A stretch of DNA of 35,878 bases from Parvularculaceae bacterium (GTDB taxonomy: Bacteria > Pseudomonadota > Alphaproteobacteria > Caulobacterales > Parvularculaceae). This document shows positions 24,682 through 32,713 of the stretch, one piece after another. The stretch spans positions 1 through 35,878 of the forward strand of contig JABSRH010000005.1 of NCBI GenBank assembly GCA_013215175.1, written 5' to 3'. The notes below the pieces were generated by a model. The model saw nothing but the letters and a program-made list of their open reading frames with translations. It was not told the origin of the DNA and searched no databases. Each line of letters starts with the position of its first letter. The stretch's first letter is position 1. Both the position numbers and the translations under genes were made by a program.

Positions 24682-25305
24682 TTAAGAGCGCTTTGAGCGC
24701 AACCTCAGGCCGAGAAAGCCAGCTGCGAACAGCGGTAGAGCGGCAGGCAGCGGCACCGCAGCGGCATCGCTGGTGATGCGGAAATCGATGTCGTCAACGT
24801 AAGCGTCTGATGAGATGCCAGTGCTCCGCGTGAATTCGAACGACAGCACGGCCGTTCTCGCGCCTAGCCCAATGCTATCCTCGATCTCAGAGAGATAGTC
24901 CCAAACGAACGGGGAGTTGGTTGGATCGTTGTCGGAATAGGTCGAACCGACCTGCATCACGTTCTCATCGAAGAACGACAGACTCATGGTCACGAAATCG
25001 AAGGTGCGATCTTGAAGCTGCGCAGAAAGGCTGAACGACGCTTCGCCCGCATCGATCAAGGCCGCGAAGTCGGTCAAATCGATGCGCTGCGTCATCACTT
25101 CGGGATTGGCACCAAGGGCGGCAGTAAAGGCGTACCGACCGGCATAAACAGTCGCCGTTGTCGTCTGAATGCCGTTGTGCACCCAGCCCGTCAGGTCCTC
25201 CGTTTCAGCATCACCGTTGGTCACCAAGTTGGTGTTGAGCGAAGCAGCCTGGGCTGAGCCGAGCGCAGCACAAGCAAGCGCTGCAAGAAAAAGCGATGAT
25301 TTCAC
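24682..25305 (-). CDS. VPxPA-CTERM secreted protein with carbohydrate-binding-like domain
   Basis: This 207-residue protein has a signal peptide (MKSSLFLAALACAALGSAQA) and the sorting tail VPLPAALPLFAAGFLGL with basic LRSKRS. VPLPA is the exact name-giving motif of the VPLPA-CTERM class. The mature start NLVTNGDAETEDLTGW is typical of galactose-binding-like carbohydrate-binding modules (CBM4/9 type), followed by jelly-roll-like strands. Translation starts at a GTG, with a GGGGGGAC tract about nine bases upstream; no in-frame ATG fits better. It is on the same strand as the small lipoprotein genes downstream but 124 bases away. Confidence 0.84.
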   Translation of the reverse strand: MKSSLFLAALACAALGSAQAASLNTNLVTNGDAETEDLTGWVHNGIQTTTATVYAGRYAFTAALGANPEVMTQRIDLTDFAALIDAGEASFSLSAQLQDRTFDFVTMSLSFFDENVMQVGSTYSDNDPTNSPFVWDYLSEIEDSIGLGARTAVLSFEFTRSTGISSDAYVDDIDFRITSDAAAVPLPAALPLFAAGFLGLRLRSKRS

Positions 25306-25443
25306 TGGATAGTCCCCCCAATTCGAACTAACATCTTTGTTTGTTTTTCTATAACGCCCAAGTGCGAATTTCTGCGAACGTGGTAACTGCGCGGTAACGC
25401 CAAGTGAGTCCGCGGTGACCGGGCATCAAAGGGTGGGGTTTCA

Positions 25444-26061
25444 ATGCTGAGTTTTTTGACGACAGAGACCGACGGGCGGCTGATCAGCGATCGTTGGCTT
25501 TTCTGGTGGGGCTTGGTGATCTTCACGATCGGCCAAGGCATGACCGGCATGAGCCTAGAGTTTGCCGCGGCGCAGAGGCCTATCGATTACATGCATTGGA
25601 TGATGCTGATCGGTGCACTGCTGATGGTTCCCTTTGCGGTGACAATGCCGCGCACGCCGATCAACCGTCTGGCGTCGCCGCTACTCATCGTTGGGGTCGC
25701 CGGGATTGTGGGTATGGCGATGATCGATTTCATCGTGTGGAGCTATGGTCTCACGGAAGCTCGGAACGCGTTCATCGATCACGTGCGTGGGGTACCTGTC
25801 ATCTGGCAGCCGTTCATTGAGCTGGGCCCAGGCTGGATCTTTGGCTTCGGCCTCTGCCTGCCCAGTCTGTACGACCTCAATCGCGCCCCGCTGGGAGCGT
25901 TGCTGGTGGTCGTCGGTGGCGTGATGCTGCCGCTCGGCTTCCAGTACTACGTGTCCTTAGGCTTTCCGGTGATCATCCTCGGCTATGCCTTGTGCTTCGT
26001 CACGCGGGGCGAAGCTGCGCCAGCCGCGGGTGATCAGGATGACGATCACGGTGACCCATAG
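25444..26061 (+). CDS. Hypothetical multi-pass membrane protein
   Basis: This 205-residue protein has about six hydrophobic segments (from residues 20, 50, 78, 128, 150 and 168 on) and a short acidic, Gly-rich cytoplasmic tail. I do not recognise the family. The ATG at 25444 has only a weak GGGG tract upstream. Its 3' end overlaps the convergent CPBP gene by 105 bases; in both proteins the overlap covers the last membrane helix and the C-terminal tail. It diverges from the VPxPA-CTERM gene at 25305 across 138 bases. Confidence 0.7.
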   Translation: MLSFLTTETDGRLISDRWLFWWGLVIFTIGQGMTGMSLEFAAAQRPIDYMHWMMLIGALLMVPFAVTMPRTPINRLASPLLIVGVAGIVGMAMIDFIVWSYGLTEARNAFIDHVRGVPVIWQPFIELGPGWIFGFGLCLPSLYDLNRAPLGALLVVVGGVMLPLGFQYYVSLGFPVIILGYALCFVTRGEAAPAAGDQDDDHGDP

Positions 26062-26952
26062 GAGCAGGATGATGCCTAAGATGACGGGGCCCTCGAACAT
26101 GTTGTTCGTCAGGGTACTGATCATGTTGAAGCTGGCGTGAACAACGAAACAAGCGAGCAGTGAACCGCGTGTGGAATCGTAGAGCCACGAAAAGATGATG
26201 GCCAAAGGCAAAACGCCGACCACGTACAAAATCAAGTGACCGGGCAAGAACGCCAAGAAAGCTGGAAGCCCGTCAGCAAACAGAATTTTCCACTGCTGGG
26301 GCCCGATGTGCCATGCAGCCCAAACAGCCCCAACGACCAACGCAGCTGGTAGTGCGGCCCAACGGTCCCTTAGGACAGGATAGGCAAACGCTCTCCAGCC
26401 TGGTTCCTCACTGACCCCGCCTTCGAAGAGAACCAGTCCGAGATAACCCAAACCAAACGTCCAGGCGGATATAGCCTGCCATTCGTGAAACGCGGTGAAG
26501 AGGCCCATGCTCTCATAGACGTTTGCTCGGTTTCGCTCTGCGATGGCTGCCATCGCCTCGCCATTGAACAAGCGCACGATACCGTCCGTGAACAGATTGG
26601 TATCATTGATGATCGAGAGCACAAAAGCCGTCGCCAGTGCTGCGAGCGGCATAGCGAACAGCGCATAGAGCCAGTATAATGCCCCGAAGCGCCACCTGAC
26701 AAAGCGCGCGAAAAAGGCGGAGAGGCCTCGCAACCCTTGCCACCTTGCGATGAAGATGATGCTCAGAATGAGGGGAGCGAAGGCGCCTAGGAAGGCGATC
26801 TCGAATGGCCAAGGAAATGGGAGCACACCCGCCGCTCGCGCCCCGGCCGGAATCCATAGAAGCCATGAGGAAAAGATCAGGACAAAGAAGAGCCAGACGC
26901 GGCTGTCTTCGTTCGTGGGTTCTTCGACCAGTGTCTTTTTCTCGGTACTCAC
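25957..26952 (-). CDS. CPBP family intramembrane metalloprotease
   Basis: This 331-residue membrane protein has eight or so hydrophobic segments and the CPBP/Abi (Rce1-like) motifs: EE at 182-183 with Arg187 in SEEPGWRAF, His215 in WAAWHIG, and His272 with Asn276 in VHASFN. Bacterial members cleave proteins or peptides within the membrane, and some handle bacteriocin-type or signal peptides. Translation starts at a GTG that overlaps the TGA of the TetR gene (GTGA), so the two are co-expressed. The TetR operator upstream probably controls both. Its tail overlaps the opposite-strand membrane gene. Confidence 0.88.
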   Translation of the reverse strand: MSTEKKTLVEEPTNEDSRVWLFFVLIFSSWLLWIPAGARAAGVLPFPWPFEIAFLGAFAPLILSIIFIARWQGLRGLSAFFARFVRWRFGALYWLYALFAMPLAALATAFVLSIINDTNLFTDGIVRLFNGEAMAAIAERNRANVYESMGLFTAFHEWQAISAWTFGLGYLGLVLFEGGVSEEPGWRAFAYPVLRDRWAALPAALVVGAVWAAWHIGPQQWKILFADGLPAFLAFLPGHLILYVVGVLPLAIIFSWLYDSTRGSLLACFVVHASFNMISTLTNNMFEGPVILGIILLLWVTVIVILITRGWRSFAPRDEAQGIAEDDHRKA

Positions 26953-27575
26953 GCGTCGCCCCCTTCGTCGCTTCCCGCAGGCTTGTTGATGGATTGGGCC
27001 AAGAGGTCTTCGAGTAGGGCCAAGCTCGCTTGGTAGTCGAAATCGTCATGGTACGCTGCAAGTACCGTCATGCCGAATCCGACCGAGGTCAAAAGCTTTG
27101 CCATGGCTTCACGGTCTGCGGAGGCGACGTTGGCTTTGGCTTCAAGCAGCGTTCTCATCGATCCGATCTGATCTGTGTCGGCCTGCTGCAGCACCGATTT
27201 GAGAACCGGGATATGAACCGCTTCACCCATCATCGAAACGTCAGCGATGAGGGCTTCTCGGTCACCCTGATAGACCTCCTCGAACATCGACCGGATGGAA
27301 GACGTGATGGCAACACTAGCTGCCGATTGCGGCATCGACTCGCTGCGCTGTTGAGCGGCAGCTTCACGGCGTGAACGGAACATCTCAGCAACGGCTGTGA
27401 TGACCTCCTCCTTGTTCTTGTAATGACAATAGAGGCCGCCGATCGACACGCCGGCCTCCTTGCAAATGTCGCGCATGGACGTGGCGCGATACCCCTTCCG
27501 GCCAAAGCAACGGAACGCCGCGAGCAAAAGCGCCTCCCGCTTGTCATCAAGCGTTTCAGGTTTGAGAGCCGGCAT
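26949..27575 (-). CDS. TetR/AcrR family transcriptional regulator
   Basis: This 208-residue protein has an N-terminal helix-turn-helix (about 15-60) with AAFRCFGRKGYRATSMRDI and EAGVSIGGLYCHYKNKEEVI, typical of TetR. The C-terminal ligand domain is variable, so the inducer is unknown. AAGGTGG lies five bases before the ATG at 27575. A perfect 20-base palindrome sits immediately upstream and almost touches this ribosome site, so the protein should repress its own gene and the coupled CPBP protease gene. Confidence 0.94.
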   Translation of the reverse strand: MPALKPETLDDKREALLLAAFRCFGRKGYRATSMRDICKEAGVSIGGLYCHYKNKEEVITAVAEMFRSRREAAAQQRSESMPQSAASVAITSSIRSMFEEVYQGDREALIADVSMMGEAVHIPVLKSVLQQADTDQIGSMRTLLEAKANVASADREAMAKLLTSVGFGMTVLAAYHDDFDYQASLALLEDLLAQSINKPAGSDEGGDA

Positions 27576-27586
27576 GATCCACCTTT

Positions 27587-27606
27587 AAAAACGAACGTTC
27601 GTTTTT
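27587..27606. promoter_or_regulatory. Perfect palindromic operator of the TetR-CPBP operon
   Basis: The 20-base perfect palindrome has the core ACGAACGTTCGT flanked by five A and five T residues in total on each side. It lies 11 bases before the TetR start codon. Sites with a GAACGTTC core are typical TetR-family operators. Its distance from the VPxPA-CTERM start at 27819 (over 200 bases) leaves it unclear whether that gene is also controlled. Confidence 0.85.
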
Positions 27607-27757
27607 TATGTGAGCAGCCACAGGAGTCAAGCGAAAGGCCGGGCACCTCGGAAGTGCTGGCGGGTATTCTCGGGAGGGCGGGACTAAAACAGTAGCCTAA
27701 GACTGCCGATGCTCATGTCTGGACCGCATTCACAACCCTAGCGGAGCCCCGTGTTTG

Positions 27758-27787
27758 TTGACCTCGCGCGACCTTTGTGGGACACTT
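27758..27787 (+). promoter_or_regulatory. Possible promoter of the VPxPA-CTERM gene at 27819
   Basis: TTGACC at 27758-27763 is a good -35 element. The 17-base spacing leads to GACACTT near 27781-27787, a poor -10. The rest of the 243-base gap holds the TetR operator at its left end and nothing else I recognise. Confidence 0.3.
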
Positions 27788-27818
27788 TAATCGTTCTTTA
27801 AACATGGGGGATTCCGTG

Positions 27819-28421
27819 ATGTTCAAAAAAGCTCTCACCGCTGTCGCCGTTTCGGCAGCAGCCCTGGCCTCTTCGGCCTTCGCCAGCTCGACGACGATCG
27901 ACTTCGAAGCGTTCGTCGACTTCCAAAACCTGCATGGTATGGACCTGGGTGGCGTGACGATCACCAACCCATTGGGCGTTGTCGAAATCTACGACAACCG
28001 CTTCGGCGTTGGCTCCAACTCAGGCACGAAGTCGATCGGCAGCTTCGCTTCCGGCGCTCGCAGCGTGAACCCGATGATTTTCACCTTCGACACGGCGGTC
28101 AACTTTGTTGAGCTTTACGCTGGTGACGGCGGCGGCGACCAAGACTCGTGGTCGTTCGAAGTGTTCGACGCGCAGGTCGGTGGCAACTCGCTCGGCATCG
28201 TCAATTCGGGTAGCTGGGTCGGCAACCCTTACCAGGCGCTGTCGCACACCGTGGCTGGCATCCTCCGCGCTGAAGCGGTCTGGACTGGCTCGGCTGCTGG
28301 CATCGGCTTTGACGACCTGACGTTCCGCACCGGTGTGACGGATCCCGTTCCTGTCCCAGCCGCGGCGCTACTGTTCGCGCCAGCTGCTTTCTTTGCAGCT
28401 CGCCGTCGCAAGTCTGCCTAA
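27819..28421 (+). CDS. VPxPA-CTERM secreted protein
   Basis: This 200-residue protein has a signal peptide (MFKKALTAVAVSAAALASSA) and ends with VPVPAAALLFAPAAFFA and the basic RRRKSA, an exosortase sorting signal. The body starts with STTIDFEAF and closes with GIGFDDLTF, a beginning and end shared by many PEP-CTERM proteins of one beta-sandwich type. The ATG at 27819 has GGGGG eight bases upstream; the ATG at 27804 overlaps that tract and is less likely. A strong terminator follows. It is the only one of the clustered four on the plus strand. Confidence 0.85.
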   Translation: MFKKALTAVAVSAAALASSAFASSTTIDFEAFVDFQNLHGMDLGGVTITNPLGVVEIYDNRFGVGSNSGTKSIGSFASGARSVNPMIFTFDTAVNFVELYAGDGGGDQDSWSFEVFDAQVGGNSLGIVNSGSWVGNPYQALSHTVAGILRAEAVWTGSAAGIGFDDLTFRTGVTDPVPVPAAALLFAPAAFFAARRRKSA

Positions 28422-28447
28422 GTCAGTCAGCGCATCTTTTCTGCGCC

Positions 28448-28477
28448 AAGGCGGTGGGGTTCCCACCGCCTTTTTTT
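28448..28477 (+). terminator. Rho-independent terminator after the VPxPA-CTERM gene at 27819
   Basis: AAGGCGGTGGG at 28448-28458 pairs perfectly with CCCACCGCCTT at 28462-28472 around GTT, followed by further T residues. It lies 27 bases after the stop codon and may also stop the convergent lipoprotein transcript. Confidence 0.9.
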
Positions 28478-28544
28478 GTGTCGAGGACAGCCAGGCCGTC
28501 TTTTCAAAGGTGAAAAGGCATTGGGTCCACCGGACCCTTGAGGC

Positions 28545-28781
28545 CTAGCAGCCGGATGAAGAGTCGTGAGGCAGACCGGCGCGTCGGGCTTCGCGTCGGC
28601 TGACGCCTGCGGCTTCGGCGACTTCGCGTTCCGATGGGCGTCCCGCGGCTTCCGCACACACCGCCTCCTTCTGGAGGCGGTCCTGCTTTTCGAGATCGCC
28701 CTCGCGCGTGCGCATCCATTCGGGAGCGGATGCGCAGCTTGTGAGGGCGAGAGCCCCGAGGATGATCCCGAGGCTTCTCAT
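28545..28781 (-). CDS. Small lipoprotein after phbA
   Basis: This 78-residue protein has a signal peptide and lipobox LTSC. The mature part is charged and helical (REGDLEKQDRLQKEAVCAEA), followed by an acidic helix and a Cys-terminated end. It starts two bases after the phbA stop, so it should be translated from the phbA message, although no clear ribosome-binding site is visible. I know of no such gene usually paired with phbA. It is the third small lipoprotein in 5 kb. Confidence 0.65.
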   Translation of the reverse strand: MRSLGIILGALALTSCASAPEWMRTREGDLEKQDRLQKEAVCAEAAGRPSEREVAEAAGVSRREARRAGLPHDSSSGC

Positions 28782-28783
28782 GT

Positions 28784-29965
28784 TTAGTTCACGCGCTCGA
28801 CGCACATGGCGACGCCCATGCCGCCACCGATGCAGAGGGTCGCGAGACCTTTGTCCTGTTCACGACGCTTCAGCTCATGCAACAGCGTCGTCAGGATGCG
28901 GGCACCGGAGGCACCGATGGGGTGACCCAGCGCGATGGCGCCGCCGTTGACGTTGACCTTCTCTGGATCCCAGCCGAGCTCTTTGCCGACGGACAGAGCC
29001 TGAGCGGCGAACGCTTCGTTGGCTTCGATGAGGTCGAGGTCGTTCAGCGACCAGCCAGCCTTCTCCAGAGCGAGGCGCGACGCAGGTGCGGGACCGATGC
29101 CCATAATCGACGGATCCACACCGCAATGCGCAAAACTAGCGACACGAGCCAGTGGGGTGACGCCACGCTTCTCAGCCTCGTCCATGGTCATCAGTACGAC
29201 GGCCGCTGCGCCGTCGTTCAGGCCCGACGCGTTACCGGCCGTGACCGAACCCTCTTTGGTGAAGGCTGGACGCAAACCGCCCAGTTTCTCGGCCGTGGTG
29301 CCGCCGCGGATATACTCGTCCTTGTCGAACGTGATGTCGCCCTTGCGGTTCTTGATGGTCACCGCAGTGATCTCGGCATCGAAGTAGCCGGCTTCTTGCG
29401 CTGCAGCGGCTTTCTGCTGAGAACCCGCAGCGAATTCGTCCTGCGCGTCGCGGCTGATCTGGTACTTTTCCGCCAAGTTCTCAGCGGTTTGACCCATATG
29501 GTAATTGTTGAAGGCATCCCAGAGGCCGTCGACGATCATCGTATCGACAAGGCTCACCGGGCCCATCTTGGTGCCGTTGCGCATTTGCGAGGCATGGACG
29601 GAGGCCGACATGTTTTCTTGGCCACCGGCGACCACAACCTTGGCGTCGCCGTTCTTGAGCACCTGAGCGCCCAGCATCGCAGCACGGAGACCTGAACCAC
29701 AGACTTGGTTGATGGTCATCGCTGGACGCTCTTGCGGAATACCGCCATTCAGCGAAGCCTGGCGGGCCGTGTTCTGGCCGAGACCAGCGGACAGCACGTT
29801 GCCCATGATCACTTCATCAACGGCTTCACCGTCAATGCCAGCGCGGCTGAGCGCCTCTTTGATCACGGTGGTGCCGAGGTCCTGGGCACGGACGGGGGCA
29901 AGGGTGCCGCCGAAGCTGCCAATGGCAGTCCGGGTGGCGCTGGCGATAACGACGTCTTGGCTCAT
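28784..29965 (-). CDS. phbA: Acetyl-CoA C-acetyltransferase (beta-ketothiolase)
   Basis: This 393-residue thiolase joins two acetyl-CoA into acetoacetyl-CoA, the first step of polyhydroxybutyrate synthesis. The nucleophile Cys89 is in [11 protein letters not shown], the catalytic His is in GHPIGASG and the second Cys in LCIGGGMG close to the end. The length equals that of biosynthetic PhbA enzymes. AAGGAG seven bases before the ATG at 29965 sets the start. phaR lies divergently upstream, as in many alphaproteobacteria, which supports the PHB role over fatty-acid breakdown. Confidence 0.95.
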   Translation of the reverse strand: MSQDVVIASATRTAIGSFGGTLAPVRAQDLGTTVIKEALSRAGIDGEAVDEVIMGNVLSAGLGQNTARQASLNGGIPQERPAMTINQVCGSGLRAAMLGAQVLKNGDAKVVVAGGQENMSASVHASQMRNGTKMGPVSLVDTMIVDGLWDAFNNYHMGQTAENLAEKYQISRDAQDEFAAGSQQKAAAAQEAGYFDAEITAVTIKNRKGDITFDKDEYIRGGTTAEKLGGLRPAFTKEGSVTAGNASGLNDGAAAVVLMTMDEAEKRGVTPLARVASFAHCGVDPSIMGIGPAPASRLALEKAGWSLNDLDLIEANEAFAAQALSVGKELGWDPEKVNVNGGAIALGHPIGASGARILTTLLHELKRREQDKGLATLCIGGGMGVAMCVERVN

Positions 29966-30044
29966 CAATCACTCCTTCATCCCTACCGCTGAGACTCAAT
30001 TTGTTGCGGCGCGGGGCATCGTGGGATTTTCTTTTCCGCTCCGG

Positions 30045-30058
30045 TCGGCTAACGCCGA
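30045..30058. promoter_or_regulatory. Short inverted repeat between phbA and phaR
   Basis: TCGGC at 30045-30049 pairs with GCCGA at 30054-30058 around TAAC. It lies in the 119-base divergent gap, 27 bases before the phaR start. It could be an operator, but it does not match the TGC-rich sites known for PhaR. Confidence 0.25.
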
Positions 30059-30084
30059 AGCCCAGGAGAGGAAAGCGTTTTTAC

Positions 30085-30687
30085 ATGGCTCTCGAACAAC
30101 CGACTGACAAAGATAGCAAGCCCGAAGCGCAGGATGCCGAGCCGATCGTCATCAAGAAGTACGCTAACCGTAGGCTCTACAACACAAAAAGCTCGACTTA
30201 CGTCACCCTCGAAACCCTCGCTGAGATGGTTCGAGCCGGTGATAACTTTGTCGTGGTGGATGCAAAAAGTGGCGATGATCTGACCCGAGCCGTGCTCGCG
30301 CAGATCATTTTCGAACAGGAAACGAAGGGGCAGAATCTTTTGCCCGTGCGATTCCTTCGCCAGCTGATCGGACTCTACGGCGACAATCTGCAAAGTTTCG
30401 TCCCGAGCTACCTCGAAGCGTCCATGGAGACGTTCCGCAAAAACCAAGAGGCCATGCGCCAGTCCATGTCGGAAGCCTTCACGGCTCCGCAGACGGGCAT
30501 GAAGGTCTTTGAAGATGCGGCACGCACCAACATGGCGATGTTCGAGCAAGGCATGGCGATGTTCGGGCTCAAAAGCCCAGGCCACGGCGGTCCCCACGGT
30601 GGCGGCATGCCAGCCAAGGACGGTGAGGTCGAGGCTCTGCGCGAAGAGATCGAACGCCTCAAGGCCGAGCTCGCGAAAAAAGACTAA
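30085..30687 (+). CDS. phaR: Polyhydroxyalkanoate synthesis repressor PhaR
   Basis: This 200-residue regulator has the PHB accumulation regulatory domain, with KKYANRRLYNTKSSTYVTLE at 24-43 and FVVVDAKSGDDLTRAVLAQI following. PhaR binds DNA, and also nascent PHB, which releases repression of phasin and other genes. The Met/Phe-rich middle and the terminal coiled coil (VEALREEIERLKAELAKK) fit the family. GGAGAGGAAA lies rather far (about 11 bases or more) before the ATG at 30085; the longer frame to 30001 is less likely. Its TAA overlaps the convergent glycosyltransferase stop. Confidence 0.94.
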   Translation: MALEQPTDKDSKPEAQDAEPIVIKKYANRRLYNTKSSTYVTLETLAEMVRAGDNFVVVDAKSGDDLTRAVLAQIIFEQETKGQNLLPVRFLRQLIGLYGDNLQSFVPSYLEASMETFRKNQEAMRQSMSEAFTAPQTGMKVFEDAARTNMAMFEQGMAMFGLKSPGHGGPHGGGMPAKDGEVEALREEIERLKAELAKKD

Positions 30688-31553
30688 CGCCTCTTCCAAA
30701 AACGGAAGGTCAAACTGCGAAAGGCGAAGCTGGTCCACAGCATCGCCCGCAGCAGCGTGAGAAACCCTGGCGGATACACGTCCTTAAAGTGTGTGGCGAA
30801 GTAGAGGTTGAGGCTCTGCTTCTTGCGACGCTCCACAAACAACGGGTCCACCTGGCTCGAGCTCTTGTGGTGCGCAACGACGACGCTTGGTACGTACAGG
30901 GCCAGTCCGCCAATCTTGTTCAGCCTCAGGAAAAAATCGACGTCCTCCACGTGGAGGAAGTAACGTGGATCCATGCCGTGCAGCCCGTCCCACGTGGTAC
31001 GCGGAACGAGAAAGCATGCACCTGACAAGCACGGGACCGGCGATGTTGACGTGATCGGCGCGGCCTCGTGATCATTGAAACGTTTGAAGCGCGGATGGTT
31101 GGGCATCAGCCTATAGAGCCGAGAAGCCTCGACGAAGGCGTTCCACGGGGTGAGGATGTCGCGACGTGAGCCGCGCTGCTCTGTGCCGTCTGGGTCCGTC
31201 AGCTTTGGCCCCGCCGCCCAATGTTCCGCGTTCGATGCTTTGCCAGCCTGCTGCAGGTCATGGGCAGCACCTGGCGCAAGGATCGCGTCGGGATTGACGA
31301 AGAGAAGGTGTGTACCCATCGCTTTGCTCGCGCCGAGATTGCAGCCCTTGGCGAACCCAACATTGCCATGACCGGCGAGGAGATGAACCCAGTGCTCTTC
31401 TTCGGCAAGTTCGAAGAGACCCTGCGAGACATGCTCAGGGTTGCCGTTGTCGACAACGATGACCTCGCCGATTTCGGGAGCTTCGATCAGACTGGTCAGG
31501 CAGTCCCAAAGAACCGCGCCCGTTTGATACGAGACGACGATGGCGGAAATCAC
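30684..31553 (-). CDS. Family 2 glycosyltransferase, rhamnosyltransferase-like
   Basis: This 289-residue enzyme should add a sugar to a lipid-linked surface glycan on the cytoplasmic side. It shows the GT-A fold start (SAIVVSYQTG), VIVVDNG, the GNVGFAKGCNLG loop, and the FVNPDAIL motif that replaces DxD in rhamnosyltransferase-like members; MDPRYFLHVEDVDFFLRL is the acceptor-side motif. Translation begins at a GTG inside the stop of the O-antigen polymerase-like gene (GTGA). It is the last gene of the thrS operon. Confidence 0.9.
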   Translation of the reverse strand: MISAIVVSYQTGAVLWDCLTSLIEAPEIGEVIVVDNGNPEHVSQGLFELAEEEHWVHLLAGHGNVGFAKGCNLGASKAMGTHLLFVNPDAILAPGAAHDLQQAGKASNAEHWAAGPKLTDPDGTEQRGSRRDILTPWNAFVEASRLYRLMPNHPRFKRFNDHEAAPITSTSPVPCLSGACFLVPRTTWDGLHGMDPRYFLHVEDVDFFLRLNKIGGLALYVPSVVVAHHKSSSQVDPLFVERRKKQSLNLYFATHFKDVYPPGFLTLLRAMLWTSFAFRSLTFRFWKRR

Positions 31554-32713
31554 GACTCGGTCTTTCTAGCTACCTGACGCATCGCGAAGGCACTAATGAC
31601 CATCGTGCACGGAAGAAACTCACTCCACATGCTGTAATCGAGGGACATGACCACCATGCTGCCCCATGCCAGAGCCGCTATCGCCGCCGCCATATCGCGG
31701 GAAAGCTCAGCACGCAAAAGCTCGCGCGCGGCGAAGAAGCCTGCGGCCACGAGGAGACCGTAACCCACGAAGCCGAGCTCGTATAAGGTTTCGATCGCGA
31801 AGTTATGGGGGTGTACGGATACCAGAGCGATCTCTGTGCCGCTGGGCAGGACTAGCGTTCCCTCAGTGACGAACAACTCCGAGCTGGCGCGGACCCCCTC
31901 GCCGATGAAGACATTGCTGGTCAGCCAGGTGTCCAACACGTGGCGCCACGTGATCAGGCGATGCACGAAGCTTTCGGGCATGAACGTGATCTGGGCTAGC
32001 GTCTCCACTGGTGGCAGCACAGCCGACAAGATGAACGGGGCCAGCAAGGCCGTGATCCCAACGCCCACCACGAGGCGCAGGCCCACCTTCGGTGCGAAAG
32101 CCGTGGCGATCATCATCAGCAAACCGCCCATGAGGAGAAGGCCGTTCACCTCCACCGGTGCTGAAGCTGCGGCGAGACCGGTGAGGATGATCATTCCTCG
32201 GCCCAATCGCCAGGCGCCGGTTCGGTAGGAGATCAAGGCGGCCGCCGGTAGAAGCAAGAGCGCTAGCGTCAGGCCTCGCCCCACGAAGAGGGCGTCTTTG
32301 AGCGGCGTTTGCTCAGGCGGGATGGTGGACCGGATGAGGTTGCCCGTGAGAGTGTCCACCAACAATAGAACGATGGCGCCAAAGACGGCCCAGAGAAAAA
32401 GCTCGGGCCGCATCTTTCCGTGTACCAGCAAAGGCCCGCCGATCGACATCAGGATCACATAAGCCCAAACGTCGGAACTACGATCCGATGGCGACCAAAG
32501 GGTGGCTGCCAGGGCGTAGGCTAAGAGCGCGGCGAGCGCCCAAAGCCAACGCGGCGAGGTCTTCACCCAGTCCCATGAAAACACGGCTAGTGGAAAGGCA
32601 CTCAACCACAGTGCAACGGTGACGACCCAGAAGTCGCGGTAGCTGAACAGCAACAACGGGGCCATCATCGTGGCGATGAAAAGCAACCAAAGCGGTCGGA
32701 TCGCGGCGATCAC
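31550..32713 (-). CDS. O-antigen ligase/polymerase-like membrane protein
   Basis: This 387-residue inner-membrane protein has ten or more hydrophobic segments. A large periplasmic loop (about 220-330) carries [23 protein letters not shown] and [16 protein letters not shown], the pattern of the Wzy/WaaL (O-antigen ligase) superfamily. It may polymerise or attach surface glycan repeats; the two roles cannot be told apart here. Translation starts at a GTG that overlaps the thrS TGA, and it overlaps the glycosyltransferase gene in the same way, so all three genes are coupled. Confidence 0.87.
   Translation of the reverse strand: MIAAIRPLWLLFIATMMAPLLLFSYRDFWVVTVALWLSAFPLAVFSWDWVKTSPRWLWALAALLAYALAATLWSPSDRSSDVWAYVILMSIGGPLLVHGKMRPELFLWAVFGAIVLLLVDTLTGNLIRSTIPPEQTPLKDALFVGRGLTLALLLLPAAALISYRTGAWRLGRGMIILTGLAAASAPVEVNGLLLMGGLLMMIATAFAPKVGLRLVVGVGITALLAPFILSAVLPPVETLAQITFMPESFVHRLITWRHVLDTWLTSNVFIGEGVRASSELFVTEGTLVLPSGTEIALVSVHPHNFAIETLYELGFVGYGLLVAAGFFAARELLRAELSRDMAAAIAALAWGSMVVMSLDYSMWSEFLPCTMVISAFAMRQVARKTES

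Noticed and set aside
27747-27809. Long-range complement CCCCGTGTTT/AAACATGGGG around the start of the VPxPA-CTERM gene at 27819
   Set aside because: The helix would be 10 bases with one G-U pair and would cover the ribosome site, but the loop is 43 bases and the likely -35 element TTGACC at 27758 lies inside it. The left arm is probably not transcribed, so I do not count it with the two local hairpins.
28877-29695. Open frame of 272 codons on the plus strand across phbA
   Set aside because: It is the mirror frame of a clear thiolase gene. It has no family motif or ribosome-binding site and reflects the codon bias of the GC-rich gene.
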